This document shows positions 10,620-27,244 of a stretch of DNA of 64,000 nucleotides, piece after piece. The stretch lies in contig JBAIAC010000264.1 of NCBI GenBank assembly GCA_037349315.1, positions 372,001-436,000 of the forward strand, in the 5' to 3' direction. Below the pieces are notes generated by a model. That model saw only the letters and a program-made list of their open reading frames with translations. It had not been told where the DNA came from and searched no databases. Made by a program: the position numbers and the translations under genes. The stretch comes from Chelydra serpentina. Taxonomy: Eukaryota; Chordata; Testudines; Chelydridae. Numbering within the stretch: position 1 is the first letter of the stretch; each line of letters begins with the position of its first letter.

Positions 10620-12500
10620 AATCTTGTATTTTCTCCTCCCTCCCCCTTCTAACTGTTTTGAAGATAGGCACTTTTCTTTGGCTAACAGTGAAAATAAAGA
10701 TACTCCTTTAAACAAAAGATGTTTTACTTCCCTAAAAAAATACACCAACTTGTTTTAGATTTATACAAAATTAGATTTATACAAAACAGTGAATGTTGTA
10801 TCCCCTGACAAGAAAAGTTTAAAAGAGAGAAATTATGTAGCAACTGGTTCCCCGCCCTCTCCTTTTTGTTCCTAGAAGACAACAGTGAGAAGGTAGTAGA
10901 TAAAACTCCCTTCTAACCGTTTTGAAGATAAACTCGTTTCTTAATTCTTTGGCTAACAGTGTCTATAAAGATACATCTTTGAACAAAAGATGGTCTACTT
11001 CTCTCAAAAGACCACTGGCTTGTTTTTTAACCTTTTGCCCAAAGGAAAAATTCTATAAAGAAATTATATAACTTTTACAACCAGAGTTCCCTCTTCTAAG
11101 ATAGAGATAATGAGCCACAACTCCAGGGTTAAAAACACCAACCCACAGAAAGACCCCAAGCCATAAAATGATTTAGCTGTAAACTTTGTAAAGTGTGAAA
11201 GTCCTATTCCCAGCATTGACAATGAAAGTTCAAAAGAACCTATGTTAGCAGGTTCTTACAGTGGATGACACTGAGAAAACAGCTTATACAAAAATCAGCT
11301 CCTTATTTCAAATAAAAAAGGAAAACCTTATATTTTACAACAAAGAGATACCTCTTCTAAGATAAACACCCACCCTGGTTATCTGAAGAAACACAAGCCC
11401 TCAGTAAACCATAAAAACCAGCATTGAATGAGCTGTAACATATGAAGGTGTCTTTTTTAGGAATAATTTGTAGTAGTTCAGTGACAAAAAAATGTTTAAG
11501 ATACACTAGCCTATCCTTTGAAAAATAATGTTTTTAAAGTACCAAAACAACAACTGAGTAGAATATGAAAACTGTCACAATTGAGTGGAGTTTCCATATG
11601 TGTTTCAATAAAAAAAAAAGTTAGCATGCAGTGAGGACAATTTGAAGCAGCATATTTTTTTAAAAGCTCTTAACTTTTGCAGCACAAACGCAGACTTTAA
11701 ATTAAACAATGTAAGCCTAAAAAGATGCTAAGTTTACTCAATTTCCATGACTAAATAATTATCATCTCTGTGACAGAAAGATCTTAGTCTAACTGACTTA
11801 CCTGATAAGATCAACCTCCTCCCCCACCCCAGTAAAATTAGGTTACACGGGAATGTAAATTGTGAAGAACTAAGTTCCTGGGGGACAGGAATATTATACA
11901 AAACCCTCACGTAAAGAAGGGTTTAAAATTAAAGACATGTTATGGCTTTCTAAATGGTTAGGTGAGTCTTTACAATATAGCGTGTGTTTGTTTTTTAAAC
12001 TTTTGCGTAAATGAAGTGCCTACCATATAAAAACCGCTCTACCTGTAAATTGTAAAGATAGCTTTAAAAGTCCACAGCCATAGAGAGCAGGGCATGGGGA
12101 TCGGAGAGCTGTCCTGAGGTTGTAGGAGAATATTGATCACTGACTGAAATCTTTTTTACCGACAATTTTGTAGGCAGCCGTTCTTTGTGAGTTGTTTTGC
12201 TTGAGCACAGGCAAGCGTTTGTGATTCAGAATCCTTTTCCCGCTCTACGAGGTATTACCTCCCCTGTCCAATGGCCTATCAGAAATAATATTAACAAAAC
12301 CACAGATGGGATACATCCTTGAAGATACGTTGTAGTGGTGTCTGCAAAGCAAGAATTACAATTTTGTTTATTAGTATCTTGCCTCGACACCTTAGAGAAT
12401 TTTTTGTTGTGTTTTTATAAATCACTTTTATGCAAACTGGAACCCTAGATGCTGTATAGCATTAAATAATATGCACCAGTAGATGAAAGCCCTGCGACAT
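10620..12500. other. AT-rich noncoding stretch with internal duplication, unit 1
   Basis: No gene was recognised. An old internal tandem duplication is visible. Words around 10644-10760 (TTCTAACTGTTTTGAAGATA, TTTGGCTAACAGTG, AACAAAAGATG) recur around 10908-11030 at a spacing of about 263 bases. The stretch is well conserved in units 2 and 3. A (CA)n run present in those units is missing here at about 12070. Confidence 0.6.
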
Positions 12501-12589
12501 TGCTGAAAACAGAGTTGCCATGATCACTAAAGTCCTAAAGCAGAGGGGCTGCAGGAAAATGAAAAGGCACAGCCGAAGCGGAAGATGGT

Positions 12590-12800
12590 ATGGTTTAAGA
12601 GGAAACAAATTAAAGAAGTATGGGCTGGATGAATGGACTATAAGGTGGATAAAAAGCTGGCTAGATCATTGGGCTCAATGGGTAGTGATCAATGGCTCAA
12701 TGTCTAGTTGACGGCTGGTATCAAGCGGAGTGCCCCCGGGGTCAGTCCTCAGGCCGGTTTTGTTCAACATCTTTATTAATGATCTGGATGATGAGATGAA
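12590..12800 (+). mobile_element. CR1 reverse transcriptase fragment
   Basis: The translation includes KKYGLDEWTIRWIKSWLDH and WVVINGS, then [11 protein letters not shown] and GFVQHLY. These correspond to the CR1 palm region (WI..WL..R.Q.VV.NG...[14 protein letters not shown]). Stops interrupt it. Related sequence begins the larger CR1 copy at 9541. Paralogues are at about 32150-32350 and 52190-52385. Confidence 0.75.
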
Positions 12801-13001
12801 TTGCACCCTCAGTAATGCCAGTCGAAATGGATTCATGGAGAACAGTCCATGTACAATGACCATTCCATCATTTCTGAGCAACATTAAAAGCCTGGTTCAT
12901 TAAGGTGACTGTGCTGATGTGATCTATACGTGGATTCCCATAGGGAGTTTGCTCTCTAAAAACTCAACATGGCTCCAAAACGGGCTAAGTGAGCCTCCTC
13001 A

Positions 13002-13291
13002 CCTGTGTGACCATCTTGTTTATCACTTCAAAAGCTTTTTCTTCCCCTGCTGTCATGTTTCCTGTCAACTAATTAGCCTCTTAAGATTGGTCTATACACC
13101 TGGACCATCATGTTTCTCTGACTGTATAAATATCTGTCTGAAGTATATTTTCATTCCATGCGTCCAATGAAGTGGGTCCTAACCCACGAAAGCTTATGCT
13201 GAAATAAATTTGTTAGTCTCTAAGGTGCTACAAGTTTTTCTTTCTTATTTTCATTTTGCTGACACAGACTAACATGGCTACTACACTTAAA
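13002..13291 (+). mobile_element. 290-bp hammerhead-motif retroelement insertion, unit 1 only
   Basis: The insertion is flanked by an 8-bp target duplication CCTCCTCA (12994-13001 and 13292-13299). Units 2 and 3 have the empty site, with a single CCTCCTCA at about 32584 and 52609. Inside, CCAATGA (13164-13170), a perfect 5-bp stem GTGGG/CCCAC (13172-13176 and 13183-13187), GAAA (13188-13191) and GCTTATGCT follow the hammerhead core order. The 3' words GACACAGACTAACATGGCTA are those of a very abundant amniote repeat of Penelope type. Core changes (CTGATGA to CCAATGA, cleavage-site base G) suggest it no longer cleaves. Confidence 0.7.
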
Positions 13292-13299
13292 CCTCCTCA

Positions 13300-13733
13300 A
13301 AATATGATCCTCAATGGGGAATCAGCTCAACTGGGGTGTTGCTGGTGGACTCTGCAAAGATCTGTTCTGGGCCTGAAGTTATTCAGTATCTGTATCAATG
13401 ATCTGGAAGTTCAGGTAAACTTGTTACTGGCAAAGTCTGCAGAGAACACAAAGACGGGTGGGGTGGAGGACGTCTTCAAGCTAAAGAGCTCCTTGGGTCA
13501 CCTGGTGAGTTGGGCTCAAATAGAACTGTACGTGAATCCAACCAAATGCATTGTCAAACATTGAGGGACAAGGGACGTTATTCACGCTGGCAGGATGGGA
13601 GCTGTGTCCTGGAGAAGAGGGACAATGAAAGGGAGCATGGTAGAACTCATTCAAATAGACAGTGCTGGAGTGAAGCAGGCAGATACCATACTTGGGTACA
13701 TAAACCAGGGGATATTCAGTAGCAGCAAGGAGG
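13300..13733 (+). mobile_element. Non-LTR reverse transcriptase fragment
   Basis: The translation contains LQRSVLGLKLFSICINDLE, then LLLAKSAENTKTGG, SLGHLVSWAQ and VNPTKCIVKH. These match the GSVLGPLLF.IYINDL, FADDTK.GG and NPTKC.vmh blocks of CR1-like RTs. It is decayed. The solo LTR inserted into its 3' end. Paralogues are at about 32590-33000 and 52620-53050. Confidence 0.7.
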
Positions 13734-15165
13734 ACGGGTTCAGTCACAGAGATCCCCTTGGGACTGTCACCTGATGTGCTGAAATTACCTCTGAGCCCGT
13801 TTTCCCTGCCAGCTTGGGACTCCAGAACCCTGCCCTATTGATTCAGACACACTAGCCTGCTGCAACCCAGACAAAGGGTCTGGGCCAGGCCCACAAAGCT
13901 GCAGACTTTAACTAAAAACAGCTCAGCAGGTTACCTGTCTCCAGTAGCCAGACACCCAGCTCCCAATTCGATCCAAACCCCAACTACACCCGTTTTATTC
14001 AGTATAATGCTTATACAAGGTACATTTTTAAATTGTTCACCCTCTATATCACTGATAGAGAAATATGCACAGCTGTTTGCTTCCCCAGGTATTAATCACC
14101 TATTTTCAGTTTATTAATGAACAAACGTGATTTTGTTAAGTATAAAAGTAGGCTTTAAGTGGTTTTAAGTAATAAAAGCCAGAACAAAGTAAGTCACAAA
14201 GGAAAATAAAATAAAACATGCATGTCTAAGCCTAATATAGTAAGAAATTGATGAAAGGTAATACCTCACCCTCAGAGATGTTCCAATAAGCTTCTTTCAC
14301 AGGCTAGACTTCCCAATCCTTTCCCCTGGTACAGTCTTTGTAGGATCCAGCAGACAACTCCAGTGGTAAGCAGGGGTTTTCTCAGGACTGGCCTCCTTTT
14401 GACCCGCTCCACCCCGATTTATAGCTTTGGCAAAAGGCAGGAAACTTTGGTCTCTCTGGGTCCCCACCCCTCCTTCTAAATGGAAAAGTACTAGATTTAA
14501 GATGGATTTCATTATCTAGTGACATGGTCACATGTCACTGTAAGGCCCCTAGTCTCCATCCACATGCACTGGCCCACACGTACACAGGAAGGCTTTCAAA
14601 TCACAAAGGCCCTTTACAACTGATTGTTTCTGGAGCACCCTTAATGGCCTCCACTTAATATGTTTACATCAGTGATACATGTTTATATCTTAGGCTAGGT
14701 CTACACTACCCCCCCCCGTCGAACTAAGGTACGCAACTTCAGCTACGTGAATAACGTAGCTGAAGTCGAAGTACCTTAGTTCGAATGAAAAAGCACTTAC
14801 CCGGGATCCACACGCGGCGCGCAGGCTCCCCCGTCGACTCCGCCTACTCCGTTCGTCGAGCTGGATTACCAGCGTCGACAACGGAGCACTTCCTGGTTCG
14901 ATTTATCGCGTCTTGACAAGACGCGATAAATCGAACCCAGAACATCGATCGCGCGCCTCCGACGGGACGCGTAAGTATAGACCTACCCTTATTCTCCTAA
15001 CTCCAGATACAGAATGAATACGTGCTAACAAATAGGATGAACACACTTAGTAGATTACAAGCTTTCTAATGGCACCATACAAGGGGGTATTTAGCGTAAA
15101 GCATATTCTAGTTATGTCATATTCACAAGCATTCTTCCATAAAGCATATGGAGTGCAACGTCACA
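13734..15165 (+). mobile_element. Solo LTR upstream of gene A
   Basis: This is an LTR-like element whose complete relatives in units 2 and 3 start TGTGACG or TGTGATG and end CGTCACA, with a 5-bp duplication GGGTC. Here the first bases are lost, so it starts at ACGGGTT. The 3' end CGTCACA lies at 15159-15165 and is followed by GGGTC. A Harbinger-like MITE has inserted into it (14693-14988). No internal retroviral genes are present. The 3' end lies about 740 bases upstream of the predicted transcription start of gene A. Confidence 0.75.
14693..14988. mobile_element. Harbinger-like MITE inside the LTR
   Basis: The termini are GGCTAGGTCTACACTA and, inverted, GGGTAGGTCTATACTT. They are flanked by TTA target duplications (14690-14692 and 14989-14991), the 3-bp type used by PIF/Harbinger elements. 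Unit 4 keeps the empty TTA site (ATATCTTATTCTCC near 63450). The interior has a perfect 21-bp-arm palindrome at 14895-14937 (TTCGATTTATCGCGTCTTG and its complement around one base). It also has a long imperfect hairpin at about 14718-14785. Confidence 0.8.
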
Positions 15166-15793
15166 GGGTCACCCCTGGATTGGGCCCTTGTGGGACCATG
15201 ACTGGAGTTTTTGTCCACCTCAAATGTACACACCGCTAGCAGAAATTTGGCAAATTGGAAAGGGCTACAAAAACAAGCTGGCAGGGAGAGCTGCACGGAG
15301 AGTGATCTTCTGAGGGTATTGGAGGTGAAGAGGGGACTTGGCCCCCTCTGTAGGTAGCTCCATGGGGAAGGAGTTTCTGAGATCCGGGGGCTCTTCAACC
15401 TCTCTGGCCAAAGCAGGAAAAGACCTGATGGCTGGGAGCTGAAGTCAGAAAAGGTCTGGCTGAGACTAATATGCAACATGGAGCCATGGGATCAACTGAC
15501 CCGGTGCCGTGGTGGAGGCAGGAGTCGCTGGGTGGGTTCTGGCTCTGGGATGTCCACCAGGGGGTCAGGTTGGAAGGTCACAATGGTCCCTCCTGCCTTT
15601 GAAATCTCTGGGTCTGAGTATCTCAGTGCAGAGAACTCAGGGGTTTTTCCCACACCCGTAGCAGGGATGGGGCAGGGTTAACCACATCCTCAGGCAGGCC
15701 AGATGGGCATCAGAGCAGGGAGGAAACCTCCCACCCTGATGTGGGCACAAATGTGGTTGGAGGCTTCTCCAACTGGCGTCTCCACCCCTGCGC

Positions 15794-15905
15794 CAGCTGG
15801 CGTGGGAGTTTCCGGGCAGCAGGATACTCATCCCTGTGGTTTCCAGGCCCTTCTGTCCCCTCACCCCCCTGGTCCATATAAGCCCCGGAGCTCAGGCAGA
15901 GGCTC
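15794..15905 (+). promoter_or_regulatory. Core promoter of gene A
   Basis: The TATA box TATAAG lies at 15877-15882, 39-44 bases before the first ATG, giving a short 5' UTR. Upstream, and conserved in genes B and C, are a kappaB-like GGGAGTTTCC (15804-15813), a RUNX-like TGTGGTTT (15835-15842) and an E-box CAGCTG (15794-15799). RUNX sites are established in granzyme promoters. Binding here is inferred. Confidence 0.6.
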
Positions 15906-15932
15906 CATGCCGATTGCTGGATGTCTCTGACA

Positions 15933-21913
<5,981 letters not shown>

Positions 21914-22551
21914 GCCAAGCCGGGAATTGCTGCACAGGCCGGAGCGGCGCCGCTTCTGTCCTTTGGCTTGGCCCAGATGTAGGCCCTGCTTTGCAGAGGG
22001 GCTGAGCCCCCCCACGCACAGGCTGAGCCCCACCCCCCACTAACTGCCCCAGTCATCGCTCCGCTCAGGCAGTGCCCAGCCCATGAGCATCAAGGCAGGG
22101 AGCCCAGGGGATTTAGGAGTCAGGTTCAAGGCCAGCACCCTTTGGCTCCCTTGGGAAAACCAGCCCTTAAGCTGCGTCTTGGCTGGAGAAACAGCTGGTT
22201 TATTTCCCCCAGGGTGATGGACATGAGCCAAATCTTGGGGTAGACCCGGCGGTTTGTAGCTCTCCCCTCGGGTCACCCGGTTGAGTGACCGTTTATGGGA
22301 GATCCTCGTTGTTACCTGACCTGCTAAATTGTGTTAAAACTGCAGCCTGCCCTGTCCTCACTGGGCCTTTCCCAGGGCTTAGTTCCCTCGGGGTGGCCAC
22401 CGCCTATGCCAAACACACCTGTTCCCAGGGCCAGCAAGGCCAGCAGTAAGGGAACTCAGTGAAGGCCACTGATCGCCTCCTTCCCACCTCCCCTCCCCTT
22501 CCCTGCCGCAACGCCTGCTACATTTCCCTCCCTGCTTCCTAGCCAGCAATG

Positions 22552-22557
22552 AATAAA
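22552..22557 (+). promoter_or_regulatory. Poly(A) signal AATAAA of gene A
   Basis: An AATAAA hexamer lies 639 bases after the stop codon, in a 3' UTR conserved with genes B and C. The word CCAGCAATGAATAAAAATGA is shared with gene B. Confidence 0.65.
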
Positions 22558-23040
22558 AATGATGTTAGAAACAAAAATGATTCAGTGACTGAGCGATGAA
22601 CTCGAGCCATGAAATCCAGAGCAGCTGCTGCATCTGCCAGGGCCAGGATGGAACTAGCCCCTATGGGGGAAGGCTGGGCTAGTGTCAATATGCTAGGCTG
22701 GGAACCAAGACACCTGGGTTCAGTGATCTCATGCAGGATGAGGGTCTGGTGGGTGCCAGTGGGGAATTAACCCCCTTAGGGCTGGAGTGGTCCCCGCTGG
22801 CTGGGACAGAGATGCAGAGGGAACTACAAGGAGAAGAACAACCTGAGCAATCAACTATCCAGATTCCAGAGGTTCAACTTCCAGGACAAAAGTGGGAGAG
22901 GTTTGAAACAGTTCTAGCCACCAAAAAATTGATCTACATTTTCCCATTCCCGTCCATCCACCGATCTATCCGTCCTTCCCCATCCATCAATCTATTCACC
23001 TACCCTATTCGCATCCATCAATCCCCATGTATTCACCAAG

Positions 23041-23175
23041 TATCAAAGTGGTAGCTGTGTTAGTCTGTATCCACAAAAACAACGAGGAGTCCGGTGGCAC
23101 CTTAAAGCCTAACAGATTTACTTGGGCATAAGCTTTCATGGGGAAAACCCACTTCTTCAGATGCATGGAGTGAAA
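23041..23175 (-). mobile_element. Penelope-type repeat with hammerhead-like core, unit 1
   Basis: On the minus strand CTGAAGA (23160-23154), a stem AGTGGG/CCCCAT-like segment, GAAA (23137-23134) and GCTTATGC appear in order. They are followed by words such as GTGCCACCGGACTCCTCG and GATACAGACTAACACAGC. This is an abundant amniote repeat. The base expected as U at the cleavage site is C. The paralogue is at about 42530-42660. Confidence 0.55.
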
Positions 23176-23329
23176 ATTACAGGTACGGGCATAAATATAT
23201 ATTGGCACCTGGGGTTAGCCACACTCATTGCTGCAGAAGTCATGGAGTTTGCGGAAAGTCACAGAATCCGTGACTTCCATGACCCCCCCACCTGATAGTA
23301 AGTTCATGTTGAGAACTTTTCCCTACTTT

Positions 23330-23940
23330 CTTATATAGCCCTTCTGCCAGGTGGAGTTGGCAGCAACAAGATCCGGGTTCAATATCTAGTGGGCCCTTGT
23401 CAACAATATAACACAAAACGGGTTCAGGCCGCACCTGGTAACCTAGGAGAATTACACAGCACACCCGGGGCGGCTCTCAGAGGCAATACTTCTCCACTGG
23501 GAAGCACAGAGTCTGAGTGTAGAAAGAAACTATTAATAAAATAATATTCATTACCCGCCGGATTGGTGGGGAGCAATCGATCTATCGGGGATCGATTTAT
23601 CGCATCTCATTTAGACGCGCTTAATCTATCCCCGAACGCGCTCCTTGTCGACTCTGGTAATCCACCTCAGTGAAAGGCGGAAGCGGTGTCGACAGGGGAG
23701 CGGCAGCGATCGACTCGCCGCCGTTCTCACGGCCAGGTAAGTCGATTACGATATGCCGACTTCAGCTACGTTATTCACGTAGCTGAAGTTGCGTATCGTA
23801 GATCGACCCCCCCCCCCCAGTGTAGGCCAGGGCTAAGTGTAGACCAGGCCTGAGAGAAGTCACGCTATCCCGAGTCCTGGCTGGTTTCATACAGAGCAGT
23901 TCCAGAGCATCGGACCTGTGACTCCGTCACAACATACAAA
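23330..23940. mobile_element. LTR-like remnant with nested Harbinger-like MITE, unit 1
   Basis: The outer sequence (AGATCCGGGTTCAATATCTA to about 23540, resuming near 23850) resembles a turtle LTR fragment. I could not fix its ends. Nested in it (about 23577-23850) is a MITE relative with GACTTCAGCTACG...CGTAGCTGAAGT hairpin words shared with the MITE at 14693. Its terminus is TAAGTGTAGACCAGGCC. The same arrangement is found at about 43250-43780. Confidence 0.45.
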
Positions 23941-24071
23941 TCAACAGGCTATTAATGTTCAGTAGATCAAGACTTTTAAAATGATATCTCAAAAAGCACA
24001 CTTTGTACAAACATATCATACTTGTTGACTGTGGTGAATATGGGGGTTTCAGGTGCTACTTTGATGTACAG

Positions 24072-24381
24072 CAGGGGTAGGCAACCTATGGCATGTGTGC
24101 CGATGATGGCATGCGAGCTGATTTTCAGTGGCACTCACACTGCCCGGGTCCTGACCACCGGTCCGGGGGACTCTGCATTTTAATTTAATTTTAAATGAAG
24201 CTTCTTAACCATTGTAAAAGCCTTATTTACTTTACATACAACAATAGTTTAGTTCTATGTTAAAGACTTATAGAAGAGACCTTCTAAAAATGTTAAAATG
24301 TATTATTGGCACGCGAAACCTTCAATTAGAGAGAATAAACGAAGACTCGGCACACAACTTCTGAAAAATTGCCAACCCCTG
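24072..24381. mobile_element. hAT-family MITE, unit 1
   Basis: A 310-base element with termini CAGGGGTAGGCAAC and, inverted, CAGGGGTTGGC. It is flanked by a perfect 8-bp target duplication ATGTACAG (24064-24071 and 24382-24389), the hAT signature. The copy at 43985-44294 shares the same flanks, so it inserted before the unit 1/2 duplication. Confidence 0.88.
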
Positions 24382-24490
24382 ATGTACAGAGCGTCGCACG
24401 TCCCCGCTTAGTTTACTGCAAGGGTGTTAGTCACTGACTAATGTGAAGGAAGTGGGCCCAAAATCCTTCTCAGGTTTTGACCATACAACT

Positions 24491-24960
24491 CCCAACATCC
24501 CCGCAACACACCTTTCTAGATCTTCGCGTCCTACACATGCCCATCACAACATGTGGTGTACCTCATGCAGTGCACTAAATGCTCCAATAACAATGAGGTG
24601 GGAGAAATGAGAGAACCACGTCAAATGAGCTCACACAGAAAAATGTTGAAAGACAAAAACACCTCATCACCCGGGGATGAGCACTTTTCACTAAATGATC
24701 ACTCCGTAGCTGACCTCTCAGTCCTCATCCTCAAAAGAAACCTGCACAACACTTGCAAAAGGTGAGCCTGGGAGCTTAAATTCATAACTTTGCTAGATAC
24801 TAAAAAAAATGAAGTGAATAGAAACACTGGATTCATGGCTTATTACAACGATCTGTAACTCACCAAACCCCCTTCCCCACCGTTTCCCTCTTTCTCCCTG
24901 TATGACCGGAGAGATGTTAACAGGCTACTTCACCTTGAATGGTCCCTTGAAATTGATGTT
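24491..24960 (+). mobile_element. Penelope-like element remnant, unit 2
   Basis: A decayed GIY-YIG-type endonuclease text lies at 24553-24765 (MVYLMQCTKCSNNNEVGEMR, later DEHFSLNDHSVADLSVLILK). It is 70 codons without a stop but lacks the rest of the element. The terminal-repeat part continues after the MITE at 25366-25500. Confidence 0.65.
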
Positions 24961-25014
24961 AACTTCTTATGCTATACAGTCTGTTCCACCTTGCATTGGG
25001 CTGTGAAATATGGA

Positions 25015-25365
25015 CAGGACTAGCTCTGGCTTTTTTGCTGCCCCAGGCAAAAAAGCTGCCGGCCGCCCCTCTCCCCCAGCCGGGGCACTGGTGGGAAGGG
25101 CAGCGGCATGCCCCGCTCTCCCCCGACCAGAGGAGCACCGCGGGGAGGGTGGCGGCAAGCCTGCCCGTGGCCCCGTTCTCCGCTGGCCGGAGGAGCGCCG
25201 TGGGGAGGGCGGTAAGGCCTCTGCCCCGGCTGGGGCGCCGGCGGGGAGAGTGGCATGCCCATGGGCCCACTCCCACAGCCGGGCGCTGTTGGGGAAGAGC
25301 ACCGCCCATCGCGGTTTGCCACCCTAGGCATGCGCTTCCTGCGCTGGTGCCTGGAGCCGCCCCTG
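25015..25365. mobile_element. GC-rich MITE in Penelope remnant, unit 2
   Basis: A 351-base GC-rich block with imperfect inverted termini CAGGACTAGCTC and CAGGGGCGGCTC. An AAGCTGCCGGCCGCCCC-type interior is typical of short nonautonomous DNA transposons in sauropsids. It is present in units 2 and 3 and absent from unit 1. No clean target duplication is visible, so unit 1 may have lost it by deletion. Open frames of 100-200 codons here are compositional. Confidence 0.6.
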
Positions 25366-25388
25366 CAAATGAAGGACCTTCCCTGGAC

Positions 25389-25425
25389 CTGAAGAAGAAC
25401 TCTGTGTGAGCTCCAGAGCTGGTCT
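25389..25425 (+). other. Degenerate hammerhead-like motif, unit 2
   Basis: CTGAAGA, a short stem segment, and CAGA in place of GAAA, followed by GCTGGTC. This is the same position as 6188-6225 in unit 1, and further decayed. Confidence 0.4.
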
Positions 25426-25499
25426 CTCTCACTAAGAGAAATTGATGCAATGGAATATCACCTTCCCCACCTTGTCCCTGAAATATCCCATGGCTACAA

Positions 25500-25556
25500 C
25501 AAATATATATATACATATATATACACACACACACGAACACAAACACACACACATAT
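25500..25556. repeat. (TA)n(CA)n microsatellite, unit 2
   Basis: Alternating TA and CA dinucleotides, paralogous to 6300-6345 and somewhat longer. Confidence 0.85.
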
Positions 25557-26039
25557 AAAGATGTAAAGTTAAACAATGGCCGAGCTGTACACCCATTGGG
25601 AGAGTAGGGAGCACTTTTGCAACAACTGTTGAATTCCTGTTGGGTCTGTATTTCTATGGAACAGGGAACAGGGTAGCAACAAAACCTCTCTCCGGCATTC
25701 AGTGGCCATGAGGGGCAGATGTGGGGTGAACGCCAGGTTAGCAGTTACTGTGTCAGATGCAGATAGGAATCCAGACAGACCGACATGGAGGCTACTCCAT
25801 CAAGCATTTTATTGCACCAAAAGGGCCAGGTGCTGGGTGGAAAGAAGAGGTTCACAAGGGCTTTTGCAGGAGTGTCGTGGAATCTACGTGAACTAAGCCA
25901 AAGTTTCATGCACAGGGCAGAATGATGGTCCAGATCAGGATAAGTAGGAACTAAAAAGGTCACACATGGGAAGAGCCCTAACAATTTCATGCCCATGAAA
26001 ATAATGTCACAGACTGTGAAATAAGCCCTTCCCCGTGAA

Positions 26040-26527
26040 ATCCAATGTTTCCTTTCTCCTAGGAGTCATTACTTAAAACCACCTAAATCCTACTTTTTAT
26101 ACTTAATCAAATCACTTTTGTTTATTAATAAACCCAGTGAAAGTAATTGTTACCGGGGTGGGGGAAACAACTGTGCATCTCTCTCTTTCAGTGATAAAGA
26201 GGGTGGACACTTATGAGTTTACCCTGGATAAGCTTTATACAGAGTAAAAGGGATTTATCTGGGGTTCAGGCTCCCAGAAAGGCTGAACCCTGGGTTCTGG
26301 GGAAGACCCTGTTAACTGAGAAGCCCCAGGGCTGAGTGAACGTCAGCGTCTGAGGAGCTACTGAGGGGTGTGGCCCAATCTCTGCATCTGTGCTGGAGCT
26401 GAACTGGAGAGTCTAGCTCAGCAAGACAGAGTTGAGAGGTGCCCATTCTGGCAGGAGGGTTATTCTGGTATCCCAGCACATCAAGGGATAGTCTCAAGGG
26501 AGTCTCTGTGACTGAACCCGTCACGGG
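26040..26527 (-). mobile_element. LTR fragment, unit 2
   Basis: Paralogous to 6830-7290, with the same TTTATTAATAAACAAAAGTG word on the minus strand. It ends at a poly(G) run of about 15 bases (26525-26539). Confidence 0.6.
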
Positions 26528-27244
26528 GGGGGGGGGGGGACTAGCTGGCTCAAGGGGGGTGGAATAGGAAAGGGACCTTTCCCCTCTGGGCGCGCCACCT
26601 CCAATAGATGCCTTTCTTTTTTTTTTTTTGCCCCTTCCTATCGGGTTTAATAAAGAGAATCTGATTCCTGCTCCAGAATCCCATAGGAGAGTCCAAAAAA
26701 TCCCAGAGACACACAGGGGTTTTATCCCAACATCTACAAACTGCTTCCCCGCATCCCCAATCAATTCTGAGACCAATCAAGTCATAGCATTTTTCTAAGT
26801 AATGAAGAAACTCTGCATTTCACAACCAATGCCTAGTTAGCCAATGGCTGGTCTAGCCAGGCAAAGAGCCAGCAAAATGGGTGTCTCCTTTAATGCTGGT
26901 TCTGCAGAATGTTCTGGATCCAGGGGATGAATTTGGAGAGTCCTGTGAATACGCTTCGTTTGTAGAAATTCACAACGTACGATGCAATGCCCTGGGCCAC
27001 TCCCTCACATACCAAGGGGCCACCAGAATCGCCCGGGGATTGAGAAGAACGACAATTACATCTTGCACATCTCTAGCACTGCTTTTCATCTGTAGATCTG
27101 ATCTCTACTCTGATGCAAAGGTTTAAATATTTGGCAAGAAATATATTTTGTGTAAAGAAAACAGCCTTTCTTAAACTTTGGCAACTTCAGCAAAAATGTT
27201 TGCTGTGTTGAAGTGTTTCCTTTTTTGTTTGGGTTGCACAAGGA

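Noticed and set aside
24959..25576. 205-codon minus-strand frame and GC-rich plus-strand frames (also at 44874-45491)
   Set aside because: The frames span a GC-rich MITE, a microsatellite and a Penelope remnant. The MITE is absent from unit 1, so the frame is not conserved as a gene.
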